This document shows positions 32,505 through 39,492 of a DNA stretch of 53,796 nucleotides, piece by piece. The notes below the pieces were generated by a model. The model was not told the DNA's origin. It did no database searches and worked only from the letters and a program-made list of their open reading frames with translations. The DNA comes from Cellulomonas hominis (lineage in GTDB: Bacteria; Actinomycetota; Actinomycetes; Actinomycetales; Cellulomonadaceae), in contig NZ_CABEGA010000031.1 of the NCBI RefSeq assembly GCF_901521055.1, forward strand, positions 1-53,796, written 5' to 3'. Both the position numbers and the translations under genes were made by a program. Each line of letters starts with the position of its first letter. Position 1 is the stretch's first letter.

Positions 32505-32609
32505 CCATCGGACCTGGCGGAAGCACCCTCGGCCGGTCCGGCTCGCGAGGAGGCGGACCGCGGGTTGCTGCGGCGTCGACGAGCCAGATCTCTCGGCCGC
32601 TCTGGATGG
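32505..32609 (-). promoter_or_regulatory. SAM-I (S-box) riboswitch
   Basis: Read on the minus strand, the RNA has the S-box core: CCATCCAGAGCGGC at the 5' side, a kink-turn region with GAGAGATCTGGC, GACGCCGCAGCAACC, a P3 stem from GGTCCG and CGGACC, then GGGTGCTTCCGCCAGG and the closing GATGG. P1 pairs CCATC (32609-32605) with GATGG (32509-32505). The P1 3' strand runs straight into the GGAGGAG ribosome site of the DUF1737 gene, so SAM binding probably blocks translation rather than forming a terminator; no U-tract is seen. This controls DUF1737, rhodanese and metZ. Confidence 0.85.
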
Positions 32610-32616
32610 TGCGGCG

Positions 32617-32644
32617 ATGCTACGCCATCGTCCGGGGATGTCAC
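32617..32644 (-). promoter_or_regulatory. promoter of the SAM-I / metZ transcript
   Basis: On the minus strand a -35 GTGACA (32644-32639) and a -10 TAGCAT (32622-32617) are separated by 16 bp. The -10 is followed by 6 nt, placing the start at about 32610, one base before the riboswitch P1 stem. The fit of promoter and riboswitch ends supports both calls. Confidence 0.65.
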
Positions 32645-32648
32645 TCCC

Positions 32649-32703
32649 CTCGTCCACGGCCGGTCCGCTGCTGGTCCGCCGCTGGTCCGCGGCTGGTCCA
32701 CGG
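32649..32703. repeat. five tandem 11-bp repeats (CTGGTCCRCGG) between divergent promoters
   Basis: Five in-register copies run from CTCGTCCACGG through CCGGTCCGCTG, CTGGTCCGCCG and CTGGTCCGCGG to CTGGTCCACGG, each 11 bp. They fill the space between the -35 of the SAM-I transcript (32644) and the -35 of the SAM-IV transcript (32736). A period of about one helical turn would put all copies on the same DNA face, as for cooperative regulator binding; simple repeat expansion is the alternative. Confidence 0.8.
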
Positions 32704-32735
32704 CAGGTTCACCCGTGCCGGTGGCTGGACGCCGG

Positions 32736-32765
32736 TTGACACCTCCGCCGCGCCCGCCCCATCCT
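32736..32765 (+). promoter_or_regulatory. promoter of the SAM-IV / aminotransferase transcript
   Basis: A perfect -35 TTGACA (32736-32741) is followed after 18 bp by CATCCT (32760-32765), which keeps the A and final T of TAnnnT. The start would fall near 32772, just before the riboswitch 5' strand at 32773. Confidence 0.6.
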
Positions 32766-32772
32766 CGTGGCA

Positions 32773-32887
32773 GGTCATGAGCGCCAGCGCGAAGCCCCGG
32801 CTCGCTGGCCGGCAACCCTCCCTCCGCGGCGGGGTGCCCCGGGTGACGACCTGGCCGTCCACCGTCCGGTGGCCGGCAAGCGCGGGG
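32773..32887 (+). promoter_or_regulatory. SAM-IV riboswitch
   Basis: The sequence closely follows the actinobacterial SAM-IV consensus: GGTCATGAGCGCCAGCG, then AAGCCCCGGCTCGCTGG, CCGGCAACCCTCC, GCGGCGGGGTGCCCCGGGTG and ACGACC closing P1, followed by a 3' hairpin (CCACCGTCCGGTGG) and GGCAAGCGCGGGG, which supplies the extra pseudoknot that sets SAM-IV apart from SAM-I. The aminotransferase ATG lies 50 nt beyond. It should lower expression when SAM is plentiful. No clear terminator is seen, so translational control is likely. Confidence 0.88.
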
Positions 32888-32937
32888 TGACCCGGTCGAC
32901 GCACCGGGCCCCCATCGATCCACCCGGGGGTCCTCCC

Positions 32938-34341
32938 ATGTCCGTCTCCACCGCCACCACCTGTGCCACCGCCGTCACCGCCATCACGGCCGAGCAGGCG
33001 CTGCTGCCCGTCGTCGGCTCCGACACGCCCGTCCCGCTGGTCGACGGCCGGTCCGTGCCGTACGCCAACCTGGACTACGCGGCCTCCGCCCCGGCGCTCG
33101 AGTCCGTCGCCGCGCGGGTCGTCGAGGTGCTGCCGCTGTACGCGTCCGTGCACCGCGGCGCGGGGTACCTGTCCCAGGTGTCGACGGCGCTGTACGAGGC
33201 GTCCCGGTCGGCGGTCGCGCGGTTCGTCGGCGCCCGCGAGGACGACGTCGCGGTCATCACGCGGAACACCACCGACTCGCTCAACCTGCTGGCCGGGTGC
33301 GTGCCCGACGGCGGGCGGGTCCTGGTGCTGGACGTCGAGCACCACGCCAACCTGCTGCCCTGGGTGCGGTCCGTCCGCGGCTCCGGCCGGGTGGCGACGG
33401 TCCTGCCGTCCGCGCCGACCGTCGCCGCGACGCTGGTCGCCCTGCGCGACGAGCTGGCCCGCCAGCCGTACGCCCTGGTCACGGTCACCGGCGCGTCCAA
33501 CGTGACCGGCGAGGCGCTGCCGATCGCCTCGGTGGTGGCGCTGGCGCAGGAGGCGGGCGCGCGCGTGGCCGTCGACGGCGCGCAGCTCGTCCCGCACCGC
33601 GCGTTCTCGCTCGCGGAGTCGGGCGTCGACTACGTGGCGTTCTCCGGGCACAAGACCTACGCGCCGTTCGGGGCGGGTGCGCTCGTGGGGCGCCGGGACT
33701 GGCTCGACGCCGGGACCCCCTACCTCGCCGGCGGCGGCGCCGTCCGCGACGTCCGCACCGACCGGACGCTGTGGCAGCCGGCGCCCGCGCGGCACGAGGG
33801 CGGCTCGCCGAACGTGCTCGGCGCGGTGGCGCTCGCGGAGGCGTGCGACACCCTGGCGGCCCTGCCCGACGGCGCGCTCGCCGCGCACGAGACGGCGCTG
33901 CGGGACCGGCTGCTCGCGGGCCTCACGACCGTGCCGGGCGTGCGCGTGCTGCGGCTGTGGTCGGACTCCGCGGACCCGGTCGGCGTCGTGTCGTTCACGC
34001 TCGGCGACCACGACTCCGGGCTCGTCGCCGCGTACCTGTCGGCGGAGCACGGGATCGGCGTGCGGGACGGCCGGTTCTGCGCGCACCCGCTGCTCGCGCG
34101 GGTCGGCGTGACCGGCGGGGCGCTGCGGGCGTCGGTCGGCGTCGGCACCACGACCGACGCGGTCGACCGGCTCGTCGCCGGGCTCCAGGCGTTCGTCGCC
34201 GACGGGCCGCGCGCCGCGTACGAGGTCGTCGACGGGTGCTGGACGGTCGCCGGGGACACCCGGCCCCGGCCCGCGGTGCCCGGCATCGACGCCATCGCCG
34301 CCACCGCCGCCGCCGCGTGCGGCCCCGCGGTGGAGGACTGA
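32938..34341 (+). CDS. class V aminotransferase / cysteine desulfurase-like PLP enzyme
   Basis: This 467-residue PLP-dependent enzyme belongs to aminotransferase class V (SufS/CsdA/isopenicillin-N epimerase group). The PLP Lys is in YVAFSGHKTYAPFGAG near 237; also seen are NLDYAASAPALESV near 43, ITRNTTDSLNLLAGCVP near 105, DVEHHANLLPW near 131 and VDGAQLVPHRAF near 213. Ahead of the C-terminus, GIGVRDGRFCAHPLL places a Cys at the position typical of desulfurases. A C-terminal tail of about 45 residues is extra. The SAM-IV riboswitch upstream ties it to methionine/cysteine metabolism; a desulfurase or sulfur-amino-acid lyase role is likely, but the substrate is open. Confidence 0.85.
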   Translation: MSVSTATTCATAVTAITAEQALLPVVGSDTPVPLVDGRSVPYANLDYAASAPALESVAARVVEVLPLYASVHRGAGYLSQVSTALYEASRSAVARFVGAREDDVAVITRNTTDSLNLLAGCVPDGGRVLVLDVEHHANLLPWVRSVRGSGRVATVLPSAPTVAATLVALRDELARQPYALVTVTGASNVTGEALPIASVVALAQEAGARVAVDGAQLVPHRAFSLAESGVDYVAFSGHKTYAPFGAGALVGRRDWLDAGTPYLAGGGAVRDVRTDRTLWQPAPARHEGGSPNVLGAVALAEACDTLAALPDGALAAHETALRDRLLAGLTTVPGVRVLRLWSDSADPVGVVSFTLGDHDSGLVAAYLSAEHGIGVRDGRFCAHPLLARVGVTGGALRASVGVGTTTDAVDRLVAGLQAFVADGPRAAYEVVDGCWTVAGDTRPRPAVPGIDAIAATAAAACGPAVED

Positions 34342-34345
34342 GACC

Positions 34346-34390
34346 GCGGCCCGGGTCGGCCCGAGCGGGGGGCAGGCCGGCCCGGGCCGC
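34346..34390. terminator. bidirectional hairpin terminator
   Basis: GCGGCCCGGG (34346-34355) is perfectly complementary to CCCGGGCCGC (34381-34390), and the 25-nt loop contains a further CGGCC/GGCCG pairing. It fills the 66-bp gap between the convergent aminotransferase and pentapeptide genes. Confidence 0.75.
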
Positions 34391-34407
34391 GCACGCCCGC
34401 CACGGGA

Positions 34408-35031
34408 TCAGCGGACGGTGACGCCCAGGTGCTCCGCGAGCGCGTCCGCCAGGTCGAGCAGCTGCTGCCGGCTGATCGTCGCGCCCTTGAGGCCCGCGGT
34501 GCCGTCCAGCCCGGCCAGGTCCGCGCCGCGCAGGTCGACGTCCCGCAGCTGCGCCCTCGTGACGTCGAGCCGCCCGACCCGGCAGTCCTCGAACCGCACC
34601 CGCGCGGCCTTCACCCCCGCGAGGTCCAGGTCCCCGATCGTGCAGTGCACGAACCGGAGGTCCTGCACCCGCGCGTCCCGCAGGTTCAGGTAGTCGATCT
34701 TCCCGCCCTCGACGGTCACCCGGTCCCACGAGCTGCCGAACGCCTCGAACGCGCCGAGCCGGCAGTCCCGCAGCGTCACGTCCCGCCACGACCCCGACCG
34801 GGCCCGCAGGGTGCCGGCGCGGCAGTCGGCCAGCGTGGTGTCGACGAGGTGCGCGTGGTCGAGCGCGGCACCGTCGAGGTCGCAGCCGCGCAGCAGGCAC
34901 TCGATCACGCGGGCGCTCTCCGCGTCGGCGTCGGACAGGTCCAGCGCGTCGAGGAGCAGGCGGTCGTAGTCGCCCTCCGGCTCCAGGGTGCCGGTCCAGC
35001 GGTCCAGGGTGTCCTCGCGCGGGGTGGTCAT
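34408..35031 (-). CDS. pentapeptide-repeat protein
   Basis: The 207-residue protein is made of A(D/N)Lxx-type five-residue repeats that form a right-handed quadrilateral beta-helix: LRGCDLDGAALDHAHLVDT near 47, then about 25 turns broken by a less regular stretch (SGSWRDVTLRDCRLGAFEAFG), ending with LRGADLAGLDGTAGLKGATIS and a helical cap. The Qnr/MfpA group protects DNA gyrase by DNA mimicry, and related proteins such as YjbI have no known function. The Phe at repeat centres expected for Qnr is not consistent here, so I would not call it a resistance gene. ATG 35031 has no strong ribosome site. Confidence 0.85.
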   Translation of the reverse strand: MTTPREDTLDRWTGTLEPEGDYDRLLLDALDLSDADAESARVIECLLRGCDLDGAALDHAHLVDTTLADCRAGTLRARSGSWRDVTLRDCRLGAFEAFGSSWDRVTVEGGKIDYLNLRDARVQDLRFVHCTIGDLDLAGVKAARVRFEDCRVGRLDVTRAQLRDVDLRGADLAGLDGTAGLKGATISRQQLLDLADALAEHLGVTVR

Positions 35032-35059
35032 GGGACCAGCGTGGCACCCGGGTGTGACG

Positions 35060-35785
35060 TCACCCCAGCGGCCGCACCTCCGAGCGCAGGTGCAGCTTCC
35101 CCTTCCGCGCGTCCCAGGCCGTGACCACCCACCCGTCCCCGTCCCGTGCGACCGACACCGCGGGCGTCGCGGGCAGCAGCACGGGGGAGGCGAACTCCAC
35201 GTCCCACGTGTACGTCTCGCCCCGCCGGGCTCCGACGCCGGGTGCCAGGTACGTCGAGATCCCGCGCCACGCGGCGGGGGCGGACTCCGGGTGGCCGGCG
35301 CGCCGCACCTCGGACACGAGGTCGACCTGCGCGCCCCGGCGGTGCGGTCGCAGGTCCTGCGCCCACGCGCGGATCTCCAGCACGTCGCCGAGCCGCAGCG
35401 CCTCCCGCTGCTCGACCCGGTTGGCGAGGTGCACGATGCCGAGCGGCGGCATCGGGAAGTCGGGCCGGACGATCAGCGCGATCGCGACGGGGAACGCCAG
35501 GACGTGCACGTACCCGGCGGGCAGCACGTCGCCGGCGGGCTCGCCGACCAGGTGCTGGTACGCGGTCAGCTGCTCGGCATCGGGGTGCACGCCGTCGAGC
35601 CGGTGCGTCACGGCGGGCAGCGCCACCGCGTCGCCGGCGCCCCCGCCGCGGTGCAGCACCCGGCGCACCCGACCGCCGACGGCGGCGCGGCCGGACGCGA
35701 GGCCGGCGCGGGCGTACAGCTCCCCGAGCCGGGGCGGCGCGCCGAGGACGACCTCGCGTCCCGCCCCGGTGGCGACGGCCGTCAC
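35060..35785 (-). CDS. MaoC-like hotdog-fold dehydratase
   Basis: This 241-residue protein is a MaoC/HtdX-like (R)-3-hydroxyacyl-thioester dehydratase. The N-terminal part contains VTHRLDGVHPDAEQLTAYQHLVGEP; the second half shows the hydratase segment PPLGIVHLANRVEQREALRLGD near 123, where the family has catalytic Asp/His residues. GTG 35785 overlaps the FabG4-like stop (GTGA). Order MaoC, FabG4-like reductase, thiolase matches the mycobacterial htdX-fabG4-fadA2 block (established synteny), which points to fatty-acid extension or degradation. Confidence 0.85.
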   Translation of the reverse strand: MTAVATGAGREVVLGAPPRLGELYARAGLASGRAAVGGRVRRVLHRGGGAGDAVALPAVTHRLDGVHPDAEQLTAYQHLVGEPAGDVLPAGYVHVLAFPVAIALIVRPDFPMPPLGIVHLANRVEQREALRLGDVLEIRAWAQDLRPHRRGAQVDLVSEVRRAGHPESAPAAWRGISTYLAPGVGARRGETYTWDVEFASPVLLPATPAVSVARDGDGWVVTAWDARKGKLHLRSEVRPLG

Positions 35786-37158
35786 CGGCCGACCATGCTC
35801 TGGCCGCACACCCGCAGCACCTGCCCCACGACCCCGCCGGCCTGCGGCGAGGCGAGGAACGCCACGGCCTCGGCGACGTCGACGGGCAGGCCGCCCTGCT
35901 GGAGCGAGGACAGCCGGCGGGCGACCTGCCGGGTGAGCGCGGGCATGCGGGCGGTCATGTCGGTCTCGATGAACCCGGGCGCCACGGCGTTGGCCGTGCC
36001 CCCGAACGCCGCGAGCAGCGGCGCGGTGGCCTGGACCATGCCGATGACCCCGCCCTTCGAGGCGGCGTAGTTCGTCTGCCCGCGGTTCCCGGCGATCCCG
36101 GAGGTCGAGGCGAGCGACACGATCCGCGGCGCGTCGGTGAAGTCCCCCGACGTCAGCAGCGCCTCGTTGATGCGGAGCTGCGCGGCGATGTTCACCGCGA
36201 TGACGGACTCCCAGCGGTCGGGCGTCATGTTCGCGAGCAGCTTGTCCCGGGTGATGCCCGCGTTGTGCACGACGACGTCGAGCCGGCCGTGCCGCGACAG
36301 GGCGTGCTCCAGGATCCGGGTCCCGGCGTCCTCCGCCGTGACGTCGAGCTGCAGCGCGGTGCCGCGGACCCGGTTCGCGACCGACGCGAGCGCCTCGCCC
36401 GCGGCCGGGATGTCGACGGCCACGACGGTGGCGCCGTCGCGGGCGAGCGTCGTGGCGATGGCCTCGCCGATGCCCCGGGCGGCGCCCGTGACCACGGCGA
36501 CCCGGCCGTCGAGCGGCCGCTCCCAGTCCGCGGGCAGGGCCCCGGCCGCGGAGTCGACCGGCAGCAGCTGCCCGTCGACGTACGCGGAGCGGGGCGACAG
36601 CAGGAACCGCAGCGCACCGAGCACCGCGGGCGCGGTGACGGGCACGTCGTCCGCGACCACCACGCCGTTCGCGGTGGCGCCGCCGCGCAGCTCCTTGGCG
36701 ATCGAGCGCAGCGCGCCGTCGACGCCCTGGCGTGCCGCGGCGAGCGCCGGTGCGTGGTCCGCGGCGGCGGGGCGGGACACGGTGACGACGCGGCCGTGCC
36801 GGGCGAGGGTCTTGAGCGTCGGGGCCAGCGTCAGCAGCGGGTCGGCGAGGTCCCGGGGGTGCTCGATCTCGGTGAGCGCGAGCACGACGGCGGCGAACCG
36901 CGTGCCCTCGCCGGCGTGCCGCCGGACGTCGAGGTCCCAGCCCTTGCGGTCCGGCGACGTGCCGGAGAGCAGCTGCGCGAGCGTGTCGGCGTCCGGGCCG
37001 GTGCCCAGCACCAGGACCGGGCCGTCGACGAGCGGTGCGCCCGGCCGGTAGCGGTGCAGCTGCGCGGGGCGGGGGAGCCCGAGCTGCTTCGCGATCTTCG
37101 CGGTCACCCCGCCGTTGACGAGGTCGAGGTAGCGGTCGGTGCCTCGGGGGGTGCTCAC
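35782..37158 (-). CDS. FabG4-like 3-oxoacyl reductase (two-domain SDR)
   Basis: The 458-residue protein is a high-molecular-weight FabG. Residues 1-215 form a flavodoxin-like domain with degenerate nucleotide site, and 216-458 an SDR domain with TGAARGIGEAIA near 222, VVHNAGITRDKLLANM near 295, a catalytic Ser in SLASTSGIAG near 345 and YAASKGG near 361. It reduces 3-oxoacyl thioesters, with NADH preference reported for mycobacterial FabG4. Both ends overlap neighbours by 4 nt, so the three lipid genes are translationally coupled. Confidence 0.92.
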   Translation of the reverse strand: MSTPRGTDRYLDLVNGGVTAKIAKQLGLPRPAQLHRYRPGAPLVDGPVLVLGTGPDADTLAQLLSGTSPDRKGWDLDVRRHAGEGTRFAAVVLALTEIEHPRDLADPLLTLAPTLKTLARHGRVVTVSRPAAADHAPALAAARQGVDGALRSIAKELRGGATANGVVVADDVPVTAPAVLGALRFLLSPRSAYVDGQLLPVDSAAGALPADWERPLDGRVAVVTGAARGIGEAIATTLARDGATVVAVDIPAAGEALASVANRVRGTALQLDVTAEDAGTRILEHALSRHGRLDVVVHNAGITRDKLLANMTPDRWESVIAVNIAAQLRINEALLTSGDFTDAPRIVSLASTSGIAGNRGQTNYAASKGGVIGMVQATAPLLAAFGGTANAVAPGFIETDMTARMPALTRQVARRLSSLQQGGLPVDVAEAVAFLASPQAGGVVGQVLRVCGQSMVGR

Positions 37159-38492
37159 ACCGCCTCCAGGATCGCGGCGACGCCGAGGCCCCCGGCGGCG
37201 CAGACGGACACCAGCGCGCGGACCGGGCGGTCCTCGCCGGCGGCGAGCAGCTCCGCGCGGCGGCGGTGCAGCTGCTTGGCCACGGTCGCGACGATGCGCC
37301 CGCCGGTCGCGGCGAACGGGTGCCCGGCCGCGAGCGAGGAGCCGTGCACGTTGAGGCGCTCGCGGTCGACGGACCCGAGCGCGTCGTCCAGGCCCAGGCG
37401 GGACAGGCAGAACTCCTTGTCCTCCCACGCGGCGAGCGTGGTGAGCACGGTCGCGGCGAACGCCTCGTGGATCTCGACGTAGTCCAGGTCGGCCAGGGTC
37501 AGCCCCTGGCGGGCGAGCAGCCGCGGCACCGCGTAGACGGGCGCCATGAGCAGCCCGTCCTCGCCGTGCACGAAGTCGACCGCGGCGGTCTCGGCGTCGA
37601 CCACGGCGGCGAGCGGGGTGAGACCGCGTGCGGCCGCCCAGTCCTCCGACGCGAGCAGCACCGCCGAGGCGCCGTCGGTGAGCGGGGTGGAGTTGCCGGC
37701 CGTCATCGTCGCGGGGGTGTCCAGGCGGGTGCCGAACACCGGCTTGAGCGTCGCGAGCTTCTCCAGCGAGGTGTCCGGGCGCAGGTTCTGGTCCCGCACG
37801 AGGCCCCGGTACGGGGTCACGAGGTCGTCGAAGAACCCGTCGGCGTAGGCCGCGGCGAGGCGCTGGTGGCTGGCGTACGCGATCTCGTCCTGCGCCTGCC
37901 GCCCGATGCCCCACTGCGCGGTGGTCAGCGCCTGGTGCTCGCCCATCGACAGGCCGGTGCGCGGCTCGTCGGTGCGGGGCGTCGCGGGCTTGAGGTCCTG
38001 CGGGCGCAGCGCGGCGGCGGCCTTCAGCCGCTGCGGGACGGTCTTCGCGCGGGCCAGCGTGAGCAGCGTGCGGCGCAGGCCCTCGCTGACGGCGATCGGC
38101 ACGTCGGAGGCGGAGTCGACGCCGCCCGCCACGCCGGACTCGACCTGGCCGAGCCGGATCTTGTTCGCGACCGACACGACCGCCTCCAGGCCGGTCGCGC
38201 ACGCCTGCTGCAGGTCGTACGCGGGCGTCCGGGGCGACAGCGGCGAGCCGAGCACGGCCTCGCGGGTGAGGTTGAAGTCGCGGCTGTGCTTGAGCACCGC
38301 GCCCGCGACGACCTCGCCCAGGACCTCGTCCTGCAGGCCGTACCGGGCGACCAGCCCGTCGAGCGCCGCGGTGAGCATGTCCAGGTTGCTCACCCGGGCG
38401 TACGGTCCGCCCGCCCGGGCGAACGGGATCCGGTTGCCGCCGACGACCACGGCACGTGTGCCGCCGGGCGTCGGGGTGGGGGTGGCTGCCAT
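37155..38492 (-). CDS. acetyl-CoA C-acyltransferase (thiolase, FadA2-like)
   Basis: This 445-residue thiolase has the acyl-accepting Cys in QQACATGLEAV (Cys 98), the GNSTPLTDGASAV segment near 260, the catalytic His in VEIHEAFAATVL near 341, the loop NVHGSSLAAGHPFAATGGR near 388 and the second Cys in VCAAGGLG near 431. It reversibly joins or cleaves 3-oxoacyl-CoA. ATG 38492 has a GGAGGACC site about 8 nt upstream. It is first in the leftward lipid operon and divergent from a TetR gene that probably controls it. Confidence 0.93.
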   Translation of the reverse strand: MAATPTPTPGGTRAVVVGGNRIPFARAGGPYARVSNLDMLTAALDGLVARYGLQDEVLGEVVAGAVLKHSRDFNLTREAVLGSPLSPRTPAYDLQQACATGLEAVVSVANKIRLGQVESGVAGGVDSASDVPIAVSEGLRRTLLTLARAKTVPQRLKAAAALRPQDLKPATPRTDEPRTGLSMGEHQALTTAQWGIGRQAQDEIAYASHQRLAAAYADGFFDDLVTPYRGLVRDQNLRPDTSLEKLATLKPVFGTRLDTPATMTAGNSTPLTDGASAVLLASEDWAAARGLTPLAAVVDAETAAVDFVHGEDGLLMAPVYAVPRLLARQGLTLADLDYVEIHEAFAATVLTTLAAWEDKEFCLSRLGLDDALGSVDRERLNVHGSSLAAGHPFAATGGRIVATVAKQLHRRRAELLAAGEDRPVRALVSVCAAGGLGVAAILEAV

Positions 38493-38609
38493 GTGGGGGT
38501 CCTCCCGCATCGTCGTCGATGTCGCTGGGTGGTGCCGGTGGTGGTGCTGGCTCGGTGCCGGTTCCGGTGGGCCGGTCGATCGGGACTTCGGTCCCTTGCG
38601 CCGGTGCCC

Positions 38610-38640
38610 GAAACTCACAGTACCTGATACCGTCAGTTTC
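38610..38640. promoter_or_regulatory. TetR operator between thiolase and regulator genes
   Basis: GAAACT (38610-38615) and AGTTTC (38635-38640) flank GTAC (38620-38623) and ATAC (38627-38630) in an inner imperfect symmetry, giving a 31-bp dyad. Its right half covers the -10 element TACCGT (38628-38633) of the TetR gene, and TACTGT on the minus strand (38622-38617) could be the thiolase -10. Binding would shut both promoters. The right edge touches the TetR GTG. Confidence 0.7.
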
Positions 38641-39435
38641 GTGAGCCCCATCACACGGGATCCGTCGACGCGGACGGACGAGACCGAGGCCCCGGGCGGG
38701 ACCGCGGCCGCGGCGCGCGCCGACGACGGCCGGTCCACCCGCTGGGAGGACCACCGCGAGGCCCGCCGCGCCGAGCTCGTGCGCGTCGCCCGCCGGGTCG
38801 TGCACCACGAGGGGCCCGACGTCTCGATGGACGACATCGCCGCGGCCGCGGGGACGTCGAAGTCGATCGTCTACCGGTACTTCACCGACAAGGACGGCCT
38901 GCAGCTCGCGGTCGCCGCCGCGGTCGTCGGTGACATCCGCGACGCGCTCGACGAGGCCGCGACCGGCGCCAGCACCCCGCGCGACGCGCTGCGCGGCATG
39001 GTCGACACCTACCTGTCGATGATCGAGTCGTCCCCGCACGTGTACGCGTTCGTGACCCGCGGCGGGTCCGTCGGGCACTTCCTCGACTCCGTGACCGAGC
39101 TCGTCGCCGTGCCGTTCGTGCGCGCGCTGGGGGTCGCGGGGGAGGGCGACGGCACGCCCGACGACGGCACGCCCGCGGGCCCGGACGCCGACTGGGCGCG
39201 GCTGTGGGCGGCCGGCGCCGTCGGGTTCGTGCGCGGGGCGGGCGAACGCTGGCTGGCCGCGCGCGACCAGCCGGACGCCGACCGCGAGGACGTCGCGACG
39301 CGCGTCGCCGCCTGGCTGTGGGCCGGCCCGGTCGGCGTGCTGTCGCGCGAGCGCACCGCCCGGCCCGTCGCCGGCGAGGCCACCGACGCCACCGAGGCCA
39401 TCGGCGCCACCGACGCGGTCCGCCCACCCGGCTGA
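38641..39435 (+). CDS. TetR-family regulator of lipid genes
   Basis: The 264-residue protein has a disordered N-terminal tail (about 38 residues), then a TetR DNA-binding domain: RRAELVRVARRVVHHEGPDVSMDDIAAAAGTSKSIVYRYFTDK split over residues 42-83. A helical ligand domain ends with low-complexity Ala/Thr repeats. The GTG begins 7 nt after a TACCGT -10, so translation is leaderless or nearly so. Its position between the divergent thiolase and the acyl-CoA oxidase/dehydrogenase indicates control of both, with acyl-CoA as probable ligand (inference from family). Confidence 0.88.
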   Translation: MSPITRDPSTRTDETEAPGGTAAAARADDGRSTRWEDHREARRAELVRVARRVVHHEGPDVSMDDIAAAAGTSKSIVYRYFTDKDGLQLAVAAAVVGDIRDALDEAATGASTPRDALRGMVDTYLSMIESSPHVYAFVTRGGSVGHFLDSVTELVAVPFVRALGVAGEGDGTPDDGTPAGPDADWARLWAAGAVGFVRGAGERWLAARDQPDADREDVATRVAAWLWAGPVGVLSRERTARPVAGEATDATEAIGATDAVRPPG

Positions 39436-39492
39436 CCGGCGACACCCCCACCCGTCCGCGTCGACGACGACGCACCGACCCAGGGAGCACGC

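Noticed and set aside
34408..35031. Pentapeptide protein as a quinolone-resistance (Qnr) gene
   Set aside because: Repeat centres do not show the regular Leu/Phe pattern or the loops of Qnr proteins, and no resistance context is present.
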